NCBI GenBank assembly: GCA_900755005.1
Contig: CAAEEX010000091.1
Coordinates: forward strand, 1 to 21,523
Direction: 5' to 3'
Source of the DNA: an uncultured Collinsella sp.
GTDB lineage: Bacteria > Actinomycetota > Coriobacteriia > Coriobacteriales > Coriobacteriaceae
Length of the DNA: 21,523 nucleotides
Shown here: in pieces, positions 14,636-21,523 of the stretch
Layout: each line of letters starts with the position of its first letter
How positions within the stretch are numbered: position 1 is the stretch's first letter
The notes under the pieces: model-generated
What the model was told of the DNA's origin: nothing
Databases searched by the model: none
The model's input: only the letters and a program-made list of their open reading frames with translations
Position numbers and translations under genes: made by a program

Positions 14636-14669
14636 GGGGCGGACAGGCAATCTGTTCGCCCCTATTTTG
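14636..14669 (+). terminator. intrinsic terminator abutting the glmM ribosome-binding site
   Basis: GGGGCGGACAG pairs with CTGTTCGCCCC (11 bp, one G-U) around a 5-base loop and is followed by TATTTTG. It ends the DUF4012 transcript, but its tail finishes only one base before the AAGGAG of glmM (14671-14676). glmM therefore needs read-through or a promoter just upstream that places this hairpin in its leader. Confidence 0.8.
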
Positions 14670-14681
14670 TAAGGAGAGCGC

Positions 14682-16013
14682 ATGAAGTACTTTGGCACCG
14701 ACGGCTTTCGCGGTGAGGCCAACGTTGGGCTGACGGTAGAGCACGCTTATAAGATTGGCCGTTTTGTGGGCTGGTATTACGGCGCCAACCGTGAGCGCAA
14801 GGCGCGCGTCATCGTGGGTAAGGACACGCGTCGCTCGAGTTATATGTTCGAGGCGGCGCTGGTGAGTGGCCTGGTCGCGAGCGGTGCGGACGCCTATATG
14901 CTGCACGTGATCCCCACGCCGGGCGTAGCGCATCAGACCGTGGAAGGCTGCTTCGATTGCGGCATCATGATCAGCGCGAGCCACAACCCGTTTTGCGATA
15001 ACGGCATTAAGCTCGTCAATAGCGACGGTTTTAAGATGGACGAGGACGTACTGGAGCTCATCGAGGACTACGTCGATGGCAAGAGCGAGGTGCCGCTGGC
15101 CACGGGCAACCACATCGGCGCCACGGTGGACTACATGCAGGGCCGCAACCGCTACATTGCCTCGCTCATCGCCAGCGCGAACTTTTCGCTGCAGGGCGTC
15201 AAGATCGGCATCGACTGCGCCAACGGCTCGGCGTCCTCGGTGGCCAAGCCGGTGTTCGACGCGCTGGGCGCCGACGTGCGCGTGATAAATGCCGCGCCCG
15301 ATGGTTTTAACATCAACGTCGACTGCGGCTCCACGCATATGGAGCGTCTGCAGCGCCACGTGGTGGAGCAGGGCCTGGACGTGGGCTTTGCCTATGACGG
15401 CGATGCCGACCGCTGCCTGGCCGTGGACGAGCGCGGCCGCGTGGTCGATGGCGACCAGATCCTGTACGTGTGCGGCGTGTACCTGAACAAGCACGGTCGC
15501 CTTTCGGGCGGTACCGTGGTTCCGACGATTGCCAGCAACTTTGGCCTGATCAAGTCGTTGGAGCTTGCCGGCCTAAGTGCCGTGACCAGCGGTGTGGGCG
15601 ACCGTCACGTGTATGCCAAGATGCGCGAGGGCGGTTACAGCCTAGGCGGCGAGCAGACGGGCCATACGATCTTTGGCGATATCGAGCGCACGGGCGACGG
15701 CATTATGACCTCGCTGCGCGTGATGGAAGTGATCCGCGCCGAGCGCGAGACGCTCTCGCAGCTCACGGCTCCGTGCAAGCTGCTACCGCAGGCGCAGGTG
15801 GCCGTGCGCGTGGCGGACAAGGACGCCGCGCTCGAGAACATGGGCGTGCAGAACGCCATCGCCGAGGCCGAGGCTGCGCTGGCAGGCGAGGGCCGCGTGC
15901 TCGTACGCAAGAGCGGAACCGAGTCGGTTATCCGCGTGCTGGCCGAGGCGCCCGACCAAGCATCCGCCGATGCCGCCATGAAGCGCATCGCCAACGCACT
16001 CGAGGCTCTGTAG
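14682..16013 (+). CDS. glmM: phosphoglucosamine mutase
   Basis: Converts glucosamine-6-phosphate to glucosamine-1-phosphate on the route to UDP-GlcNAc for peptidoglycan; cytosolic. The 443-residue length is standard. All four alpha-D-phosphohexomutase signatures are visible: FGTDGFRG at 4-11; the phosphoserine loop ISASHNPFCDNGIK (Ser100); the Mg2+ loop DGDADR at 239-244; and the sugar-binding loop GGEQTGH at 322-328, of the GlmM type rather than the GEMSGH of mannomutases. The C-terminal phosphate loop RKSGTESVIRV is at 409-419. AAGGAG lies six bases before ATG 14682. GlmM is activated by autophosphorylation in this family. The cdaA and ybbR/cdaR genes that often precede glmM are not in the window. 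Confidence 0.96.
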   Translation: MKYFGTDGFRGEANVGLTVEHAYKIGRFVGWYYGANRERKARVIVGKDTRRSSYMFEAALVSGLVASGADAYMLHVIPTPGVAHQTVEGCFDCGIMISASHNPFCDNGIKLVNSDGFKMDEDVLELIEDYVDGKSEVPLATGNHIGATVDYMQGRNRYIASLIASANFSLQGVKIGIDCANGSASSVAKPVFDALGADVRVINAAPDGFNINVDCGSTHMERLQRHVVEQGLDVGFAYDGDADRCLAVDERGRVVDGDQILYVCGVYLNKHGRLSGGTVVPTIASNFGLIKSLELAGLSAVTSGVGDRHVYAKMREGGYSLGGEQTGHTIFGDIERTGDGIMTSLRVMEVIRAERETLSQLTAPCKLLPQAQVAVRVADKDAALENMGVQNAIAEAEAALAGEGRVLVRKSGTESVIRVLAEAPDQASADAAMKRIANALEAL

Positions 16014-16041
16014 TTACGCGGTTTTACCAAACCGCGTAACT
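16012..16041. other. perfect 13-bp hairpin overlapping the glmM stop
   Basis: AGTTACGCGGTTT and its exact complement with a 4-base loop, beginning inside the TAG stop codon of glmM. No U run follows, so it may protect the mRNA 3' end rather than terminate. Confidence 0.6.
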
Positions 16042-16054
16042 GCTCGACGCTGCA

Positions 16055-16135
16055 AACGCCCCTAAGCGGCAATCTGACGTTCAATTTCAAGGGCGCGACC
16101 AGAAGGTCAGCGCCCTTTCATTTCACGTCACCTTG
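16055..16135. repeat. dispersed palindromic unit, copy A (doubles as terminator)
   Basis: The left module AACGCCCCTAAGCG (16055-16068) and TGACGTTCAAT (16075-16085), then the right module TTTCACGTCACCTTG (16121-16135), are all shared with the element at 21448-21523. Between them lies a hairpin: AAGGGCGC pairs with GCGCCCTT and GACC with GGTC (16089-16117). That stem sits between glmM and the convergent yhgE-like gene and probably terminates transcription. Confidence 0.7.
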
Positions 16136-16161
16136 GCGCAAATGCGGCTCGCTCGCTGGCA

Positions 16162-16196
16162 TTAGTGCTGCGTCAGCGTTAACGTTGCCGCACTAA
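16162..16196 (-). terminator. weak hairpin over the end of the second YhgE gene
   Basis: TTAGTGC (16162-16168) and GCACTAA (16190-16196) form a 7-bp stem that overlaps the TAG stop (16193-16195) of the minus-strand gene, with a 21-base loop containing the palindrome CGTTAACG. No U run is present. Confidence 0.3.
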
Positions 16197-18382
16197 ATTA
16201 GCTTTGTGCTTTCCAGCTTTTCGATGATCCAGTCGTTGGCTTTGATGACTGGGCGGCGGAAGACGACGCCCAGGGCCAGCGACGGAATCAGATAGCTCGC
16301 CAGAATGCCCAGCTCAATCCAGTACTCCATGTGGTACGCACCGGCCATGGCGGCATGCATGGCGTTGATGCCGTGAGTAAACGGCAGGAACGGATAGATC
16401 GCCTGGAACACGGGGCCGGTCATCTCGATGGGGAACGTGCCGCCCGAACCGCCGACCTGCATGACCAGCAGCACGACGGCGAGCGCCTTGCCGATATCGC
16501 CAAACGAAACCGTAAGCGTGTAGACAATATTGGAGAACACGAGACTCGCGACCCAGCCCGCCAGCACAAACTGCAACGGATTGTCGCACTGGATGCCAAA
16601 GAACAGGATGTCGCCCGCACACACGAGCGTTGCCTGCAGTAGAGCCAGACCGCCAAAGAACAGGTAGCGACCCAGGTAGATCTCGTGCAGGCGCACGGGG
16701 ATGAGCTCGTTGATGAGCTCATCGTCAACCGAGACCTTCATCATGGCCGCCAGCACGATCGAGCCGACCCAAAGCGACAGAATCGTGTAGAACGGTGCCA
16801 TGGCCGAACCGTAGTTGCGAATCGGATAGACCGGCTTGCGATCGAGCGCGACGGGGCCGGAAAGCGACACGGCCAAACCCTCGGGATCGTTGCCAATCAT
16901 CGTCTTGATCGTGGCAAGGTCGTCCGACATCAGGGCGCCATCGAGCTCGTCCTTAAAGGCACTGATCTTATCGGACGCTTCACCTAGCTGATCGGAAGCC
17001 TTGTTGACCAGCTTGGCGGCCTTGGAGAGGCCCTTCGCCAGCGAGCCGGATGCATCGGTGAGGCCACTCACGGCACTATCCAGATCGTTCGAAATACCGT
17101 TCAGCGAATCCAAAACGCCCGAGATGGTCTTCTTGAGCTCCTTTGCCTTGGCCGAGAACGTGGAATCGTAATCAATCTTGGCACCCGAGACGCCCGCCTT
17201 GGCGTCGGCGATCGCCTGGTCGGTTTCGGCGCGGACATCGTTAACCTTTGCCATGCTGTCCGAGAGCGACGTCGCGATGCTCGTCAGCTCCTTGGCATTG
17301 TTGCGGTACTCCGTCGCGATTTTGCCCAGCTCTGCAGCCGCGTCCTCAAGCCCTTCCTTGAGCTTGTCGTTACTCACCTGACCGGCAAGGCTGCGGAGCT
17401 TATCGGCCGCAGCGTCAATCTCATCGGCACGCGCGTTGAGCGACGCGGCACCGTCGTTGAGCTGTGATACCGTCAGATCGACATGCTGGTTCGCGGCGTC
17501 AAAGGCCTTTGCGAGCTCGGTGGACACGTTGTCGAACGACCCGGCACTTCCATCAATCGCGGCATCAATGGCATCGCTGGCTGCCTTGAGCGCCTGCTCG
17601 GAATCAGCAATACCGCTCTCGGCATGCTCCATCAGCTGCTTCACCGACTGCTCGGTAGTTCCGGTCTGCTTGAGCAGGCCGCCCGCCGACGTCAGCGAAT
17701 CGGAGGTCGAGCTTAAAATGCCCGCAAGCGAAGTAGCGCTGGCCCTGATGTCCTGCAGGTCCTGAACCGAGTCGCCAAGCGTCGAGGACAGGTTGGCGAT
17801 AAAGTTGCTGACCTGGTCGGTGCTCATGTAATCGAGCAGGCTGGAAACCGTCTTAAGACCGATGGTCGTGATGGTCTTGGTAAAGGTCTCATTGACCTGG
17901 TTCTGAACGGCACTCGAGCCCTTTTCGGTCACGATCTGGGCGATGGCGTTGGCCTTCTGGTTCTCATAGAACTCGATATCGGCGTGTTTCACGTCGGTCG
18001 AGAAGAGCGTCATCATATCGGAGCTAAAGCTCTTGGGGATTACGACGGCCGCATAGTAAGCGCCCGACTTAACACCGTCGATAGCCTTATCGCGATCGTT
18101 GAGCACAACCCAGTCAAAGTTCTCGTTACCACGCAGAGCGGCGGTAACGTTTTCGCCCACGTTGACCTCGACGGGAATCAGGTCGCTCTCGTAACCCTCG
18201 TCGGTATTGACCACGGCGATCTTAAGATTGCCGGTGTTGCCGTACGGGTCCCAGCTGCCGGCGATGTTAAACCACGCGTACAGGCACGGCACGATAATGA
18301 GGCCCATCACGACAACCATGCCGATCACGGAGCGAGACACGTTTTGGACGTCGCGCTTAAACAGATGCAGGATGTTCTTCAT
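16193..18382 (-). CDS. YhgE/Pip-family membrane protein (second of pair)
   Basis: 729-residue polytopic protein of the YhgE/phage-infection-protein family, related to ABC-2-type permeases and to EsaA/YueB. One N-terminal membrane helix (~18-40, SVIGMVVVMGLIIVPCLYAWFNI) is followed by the family mark SWDPYGNT and an ABC2-like extracellular portion (ending VVIPKSFSSDMM). A long helical, probably coiled-coil region of ~350 residues comes next, then about five membrane helices from ~525 to 715. These include the conserved GTFPIEMTGPVFQAIYPFLP and FTHGINAMH. ATG 18382 follows the previous gene's TAA with no gap, and its AGGAGGTGA site lies within that gene's last codons. The substrate or partner is unknown; Lactococcus Pip serves as a phage receptor. 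Confidence 0.93.
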   Translation of the reverse strand: MKNILHLFKRDVQNVSRSVIGMVVVMGLIIVPCLYAWFNIAGSWDPYGNTGNLKIAVVNTDEGYESDLIPVEVNVGENVTAALRGNENFDWVVLNDRDKAIDGVKSGAYYAAVVIPKSFSSDMMTLFSTDVKHADIEFYENQKANAIAQIVTEKGSSAVQNQVNETFTKTITTIGLKTVSSLLDYMSTDQVSNFIANLSSTLGDSVQDLQDIRASATSLAGILSSTSDSLTSAGGLLKQTGTTEQSVKQLMEHAESGIADSEQALKAASDAIDAAIDGSAGSFDNVSTELAKAFDAANQHVDLTVSQLNDGAASLNARADEIDAAADKLRSLAGQVSNDKLKEGLEDAAAELGKIATEYRNNAKELTSIATSLSDSMAKVNDVRAETDQAIADAKAGVSGAKIDYDSTFSAKAKELKKTISGVLDSLNGISNDLDSAVSGLTDASGSLAKGLSKAAKLVNKASDQLGEASDKISAFKDELDGALMSDDLATIKTMIGNDPEGLAVSLSGPVALDRKPVYPIRNYGSAMAPFYTILSLWVGSIVLAAMMKVSVDDELINELIPVRLHEIYLGRYLFFGGLALLQATLVCAGDILFFGIQCDNPLQFVLAGWVASLVFSNIVYTLTVSFGDIGKALAVVLLVMQVGGSGGTFPIEMTGPVFQAIYPFLPFTHGINAMHAAMAGAYHMEYWIELGILASYLIPSLALGVVFRRPVIKANDWIIEKLESTKLI

Positions 18383-21199
18383 TTATGCCTCACCTCCTTT
18401 TGAGTGCTTGCCAAGCGGGGCGCCATCCTCATTCATCACAAATGTGTCGTCCCCGTTCGCGGGCACATGGTGCATATCGTGGCGAATGGACTGGTCGGCA
18501 GCCTGATCCTTGGATTTAGAGCCTCGCTCGCTGGCATTCAGGCCAAACATACGACGGGCGGCAGGGATCGCCGCTGTGTGCTCGCGCATCTCGCGGCGCA
18601 GGTCCTCGTCCGAAAGCGCCGAGATGCGCATCTGGGTGTTGAGGCTTGCGCGGATGTACTCGATATTGATCAGCCAGCCGCAGATGGCAATAACCGAGAT
18701 GATCCAAATGACCAGCAAGATGATCTTGCCGTTATTGTCGATATCGAGAACCGTCGAGAGCACAAAGATCAGCACCTGCACGCCCACCACGGCAGCAAAG
18801 CCGCCTTTGATGTAGTACGGGTAACGATGCTCAAAAGCCACTGCATGTTCGAGCAGCTCACGGCGATACGAATCGGAATCGAGTATGACGCGCATGGCCG
18901 TACGCAGCGAATAGCGCTGGCGCGGCAGGTCGTTGGACTCGCAAATCATCAGACCGGTCGTGGAAAGCTGTTTATCAAAGAGCAGATTGAGGTTGAGCAG
19001 CAGCGGACGCAGCTGCAAGCCAATAAAGAGTGCGATGGCAAGGAACACGCCTAAGATGCACAGGTTGAACAGGTAGTTGAACGAGTACATGCCGCCGACG
19101 GTCTCGCGCAGCAGATTGATGCCGTAGGTAAAGGGCAGCAGCGGATGCAGCCATTGGAAGAAGCCGGGCATCATCTCGATGGGGTACATGCCCGACGAAC
19201 CGGGAATCTGCACGATAACCAGGATGACGCCGATTGCCTTACCGATATGCTTAAACGTAGTGGACAGCGCATAGATGATGTTGACGTACGTAAACGAGAT
19301 GGCGATGCCACCCAGCACGAACAGCAGCGGATTGATGCACTGCACGCCAATCACCAGATCGCCCACCGTCACGATGATGGCTTGGAGCGCGCCCAAGATC
19401 ACCAGGAGCATCCAACGGCCGAAGTAGCCCTGGCGCGCCGTAAAGCTGCCAATGCCCTCGCGATCGACCTCGAGCTTGTAGATGGCGATGAGTACGTAAC
19501 CGCCCACCCAAAGCGCCAGATTAGTGTAGAAGGGAGCGATGCCCGAACCAAAGCTCTTGACCGGATAGATCGACTTGAACGTCAACTCAACCGGAGATGC
19601 CATGAAATCTGCCACGTCATTGACATCGACGCCCATCAGATCAGACAGCTCGCCCATGGACTCGGAGGTCTGCAGTGCCGCGATGTCGTTAGCGGCGGTC
19701 GCAAGCTTGTCCTGAACCTTGGCAAGTGAGGCATCGGTCTGGGACAGCGTGGCCTTGGCCTGCTTGAGCGTGGCATCGAGCTGCGATAGCGTACCGCGCG
19801 CATTGGCGATTGTAGGCGTGAGGCCCGACACGATACCGGTTAGGTCGCCCGATACAACCGAGAAAGAGTCGAGCGCGCTGGAAGCCTTCGGCAGCGCATT
19901 TTGACCAAGATCCGTCTGGGCCTGGCTAATGTTGGTCGTGCCGGTCTGAATTGCAGTATTGATAGCGTCGCTGGCACTCGAAACGGCCGAAGCGTCATTC
20001 GCAATAGCACTCGACTGCGCCGAGAGATTGTCCTTGACGGCCTGGAGGCTTTCGTTTTGTCCTCGAAGCGTCTCGATCGTCGACGCGATGAGCGCGTTGA
20101 TTTCCTCCGAACCCGTCGGCACGCTGTCCGCCAACCTCTGCAGGCGGTCGATCAGCGCGTTGTTGTGGTCAATTGTCGTTTGAAGCGATTCGAGCGAGTT
20201 GTCGATGCGAGTGGTCGTAGACGTCAAGGCTCCCGTCATCTTTCCGACCGCAGCGTTCGCCGAAGCCGACGTCTTGGACAGTGCAACACTTCCCTCCGAA
20301 AGCGCCTTAGAGAGAGAAGTGATCGATCTGCCCGCGGTGGTGCGCGCTTCGCCCAACAGGTCGTTGCCTTGGGAGATCGCTTGAGTCAGCGAAGGCGTCT
20401 GACCCTGCAAACCGGCCAGCGCACCATCCGCCGAGGCGATAGCGCCGCTCGTTTTGTCGATAGCGGTGTTCATGTCGTTGATCGAATCGCGAACCTCGCT
20501 CAAGGTACCGGATGCCTCGGACACCGAACTCGTCAGCGAATCCTGAACCTGGGCGGTCTTATCCTTAAAATCGATGCCGGCATCTTTGGCAATGCCCGCT
20601 ACGGTCTCGCCCACCGTGGAGACAAACTCCGAATTGATCTGCTCCTCGATAGTATTAGCGCCGGTATCGGTTACCTTGGGCGCAATGGCACTCTTCTTCT
20701 CGTTAACGTAATACGTAAGCTTGGGCTGGCGGTAATTGCCATCGAGCATCGAGACAAGATTGTCGGAGAAGTTCTTGGGAATCACGATGGCGGCGTAGTA
20801 CTCCCCGCTCTCGACGCCCTCTTTGGCATCAGCCGCCGAGTCGACGAAGGTCCAGCCCAACTGATCGTTTTCCTTGAGCTGATCGACGACCTGGTCGCCC
20901 GCGTTGAGCTCGCCCACCAGGTCGTTCTGAGTGCCCTGGTCGTTGTTGGCGATAGCAATCTTGATGCCCTGGGTGTTTCCATACGGATCCCAGTTTGCCA
21001 CGATGTTGTACCAGGCATACAGCGAGGGGATAACGCACACGCCCAAAGTAACCACCAAGGCGACGGGGTTCACAAGCAGTCGCTTGATGTCGCGCTTAAA
21101 GATCGCAAAGGAGACCTTTGCGTTGGATAGTTTGCTGCCGAGACTCACGCTTGGACCATCCATCCTGTCGTTGAATCGAATCGTACTATCGACAACCAT
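18383..21199 (-). CDS. YhgE/Pip-family membrane protein with C-terminal extension (first of pair)
   Basis: 938 residues, paralogous to the gene that follows. N-terminal helix (~42-64, PVALVVTLGVCVIPSLYAWYNI) and NWDPYGNT, an extracellular region ending VIPKNFSDNL, then ~330 residues of Ser/Ala/Asp-rich coiled coil with repeating SLxxTxDxxN-like heptads. The YhgE permease part follows (SSGMYPIEMMPGFFQWLHPL, then PFTYGINLLRE). Unlike its partner it continues ~185 residues: a cytoplasmic segment, two more membrane helices (GGFAAVVGVQVLIFVLSTVL and IILLVIWIISVIAICGWLI) and a charged tail. The start is uncertain: ATG 21199 is favoured, although it lacks a Shine-Dalgarno, over TTG 21232 and ATG 21160, which are no better. 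It is first in a two-gene operon. Confidence 0.9.
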   Translation of the reverse strand: MVVDSTIRFNDRMDGPSVSLGSKLSNAKVSFAIFKRDIKRLLVNPVALVVTLGVCVIPSLYAWYNIVANWDPYGNTQGIKIAIANNDQGTQNDLVGELNAGDQVVDQLKENDQLGWTFVDSAADAKEGVESGEYYAAIVIPKNFSDNLVSMLDGNYRQPKLTYYVNEKKSAIAPKVTDTGANTIEEQINSEFVSTVGETVAGIAKDAGIDFKDKTAQVQDSLTSSVSEASGTLSEVRDSINDMNTAIDKTSGAIASADGALAGLQGQTPSLTQAISQGNDLLGEARTTAGRSITSLSKALSEGSVALSKTSASANAAVGKMTGALTSTTTRIDNSLESLQTTIDHNNALIDRLQRLADSVPTGSEEINALIASTIETLRGQNESLQAVKDNLSAQSSAIANDASAVSSASDAINTAIQTGTTNISQAQTDLGQNALPKASSALDSFSVVSGDLTGIVSGLTPTIANARGTLSQLDATLKQAKATLSQTDASLAKVQDKLATAANDIAALQTSESMGELSDLMGVDVNDVADFMASPVELTFKSIYPVKSFGSGIAPFYTNLALWVGGYVLIAIYKLEVDREGIGSFTARQGYFGRWMLLVILGALQAIIVTVGDLVIGVQCINPLLFVLGGIAISFTYVNIIYALSTTFKHIGKAIGVILVIVQIPGSSGMYPIEMMPGFFQWLHPLLPFTYGINLLRETVGGMYSFNYLFNLCILGVFLAIALFIGLQLRPLLLNLNLLFDKQLSTTGLMICESNDLPRQRYSLRTAMRVILDSDSYRRELLEHAVAFEHRYPYYIKGGFAAVVGVQVLIFVLSTVLDIDNNGKIILLVIWIISVIAICGWLINIEYIRASLNTQMRISALSDEDLRREMREHTAAIPAARRMFGLNASERGSKSKDQAADQSIRHDMHHVPANGDDTFVMNEDGAPLGKHSKGGEA

Positions 21200-21255
21200 T
21201 GTACGTAGGCGCTTTAGTGCCTCGCGGCACAATGGTGCTGAGTTTTGCGGGTAGC

Positions 21256-21291
21256 AATATACTACGAAGATGAGTTAACGTACAGTTGTAC
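21256..21291 (-). promoter_or_regulatory. yhgE operon promoter with overlapping palindrome
   Basis: On the minus strand TGTACG (21279-21284), a 17-bp spacer and TATATT (21256-21261) predict a ~50-base leader to ATG 21199. The -35 lies inside the palindrome GTACA-GT-TGTAC (21280-21291), a size and symmetry typical of TetR-type operators. The regulator is not in the window. Confidence 0.5.
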
Positions 21292-21349
21292 AGTATCTTA
21301 AATTTCAGCAGGTCACAAAACCACAACCCGCACAAATTATCAATCCGAC

Positions 21350-21403
21350 TAGTCATTGGGGACGTTCTTAAACGACTAGTCAAACAAAAACACCCAATGA
21401 CTA
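21350..21403. repeat. 54-bp inverted-repeat element with GACTAGTC pair
   Basis: TAGTCATTGGG (21350-21360) and its exact complement CCCAATGACTA (21393-21403) enclose an A-rich loop. CGACTAGTCA, whose core GACTAGTC is itself palindromic, occurs at 21346-21355 and again at 21373-21382. It is non-coding, upstream of the yhgE promoter. Confidence 0.65.
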
Positions 21404-21447
21404 CTTAGGACCACGAAAGCGTCGCTGGTTGAGCATAAGTCAGCGAA

Positions 21448-21523
21448 AACGCCCCTAAGCGAGCAAGGTGACGTGAAAGAGGAGGGAAGCGTACTTCGGT
21501 ACGCGACCGACGATTGAACGTCA
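21448..21523. repeat. dispersed palindromic unit, copy B (cut by window end)
   Basis: AACGCCCCTAAGCG (21448-21461) repeats copy A in the same orientation. CAAGGTGACGTGAAA (21464-21478) is the exact complement of copy A's right module, and ATTGAACGTCA at the window edge is the exact complement of copy A's left module. The inner hairpin differs: GCGTAC-TTCG-GTACGC, a UUCG tetraloop on a 6-bp stem. The element may continue beyond the window. Confidence 0.7.

Noticed and set aside
19901..21130. A 409-codon plus-strand frame within the first yhgE-like gene.
   Set aside because: It is the shadow of the opposite strand: Arg-rich, no domain, no ribosome-binding site.
21186..21383. A 65-codon minus-strand frame upstream of the yhgE operon.
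   Set aside because: No ribosome-binding site or domain; it crosses the predicted promoter and part of the inverted element.

Overview
The window looks like chromosomal DNA from a gut Actinobacterium of the class Coriobacteriia, most likely Collinsella or a close relative. This is inferred from the GC-rich codon use of the long genes, the adjacent pair of YhgE/Pip proteins, a DUF4012 surface protein with a long Ala/Gly/Asn-rich cytoplasmic tail, and a family of AbiEi/DUF559-like proteins I associate with this class. No rRNA or species marker is present, so the genus is an inference.

Left part (1-4340): on the minus strand lies a complete hicAB toxin-antitoxin operon. Its promoter carries a 21-bp inverted repeat and a GAAC-N4-GTTC palindrome that matches the Gram-positive LexA box. 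Upstream of it on the same strand is a 1012-residue M16C (PreP-like) zinc metallopeptidase with its own promoter and a perfect 14-bp terminator stem. The next 540 bp are non-coding but dense in repeats: five copies of an 18-bp motif, then two matching blocks of GAGAGATAA iterons that bracket a promoter.

Middle part (4343-10749) is accessory in character. It holds an AlbA_2/GHKL-type regulator with a C-terminal winged helix, an unrecognised 163-aa protein, an HNH endonuclease with an uncharacterised N-terminal half, a 94-aa zinc-ribbon protein, a DUF5710 protein with two CxxC pairs, and a protein with a possible degenerate DUF559/Vsr-like nuclease region. Next comes a 183-bp element with perfect 33-bp inverted ends and a decaying G-rich tandem repeat. 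No integrase or transposase is visible.

Right part (10750-21523) is housekeeping or cell-envelope DNA. A complete tRNA-Val(GAC) has a promoter and terminator. It is followed on the plus strand by an EamA-type exporter, a DUF4012 membrane-anchored protein and glmM (UDP-GlcNAc precursor synthesis), with a hairpin terminator fused to the glmM ribosome-binding site. Convergent to these is a two-gene yhgE/pip operon on the minus strand. The two reading frames abut (TAA immediately followed by ATG), and the second gene's Shine-Dalgarno lies in the last codons of the first. Two copies of a dispersed palindromic intergenic element lie on either side of this operon.

The clearest unexplained signals are the two-block iteron operator of the AlbA_2 gene, the possible SOS control of hicAB, the 183-bp inverted-repeat element, and the shared palindromic unit at 16055 and 21448.
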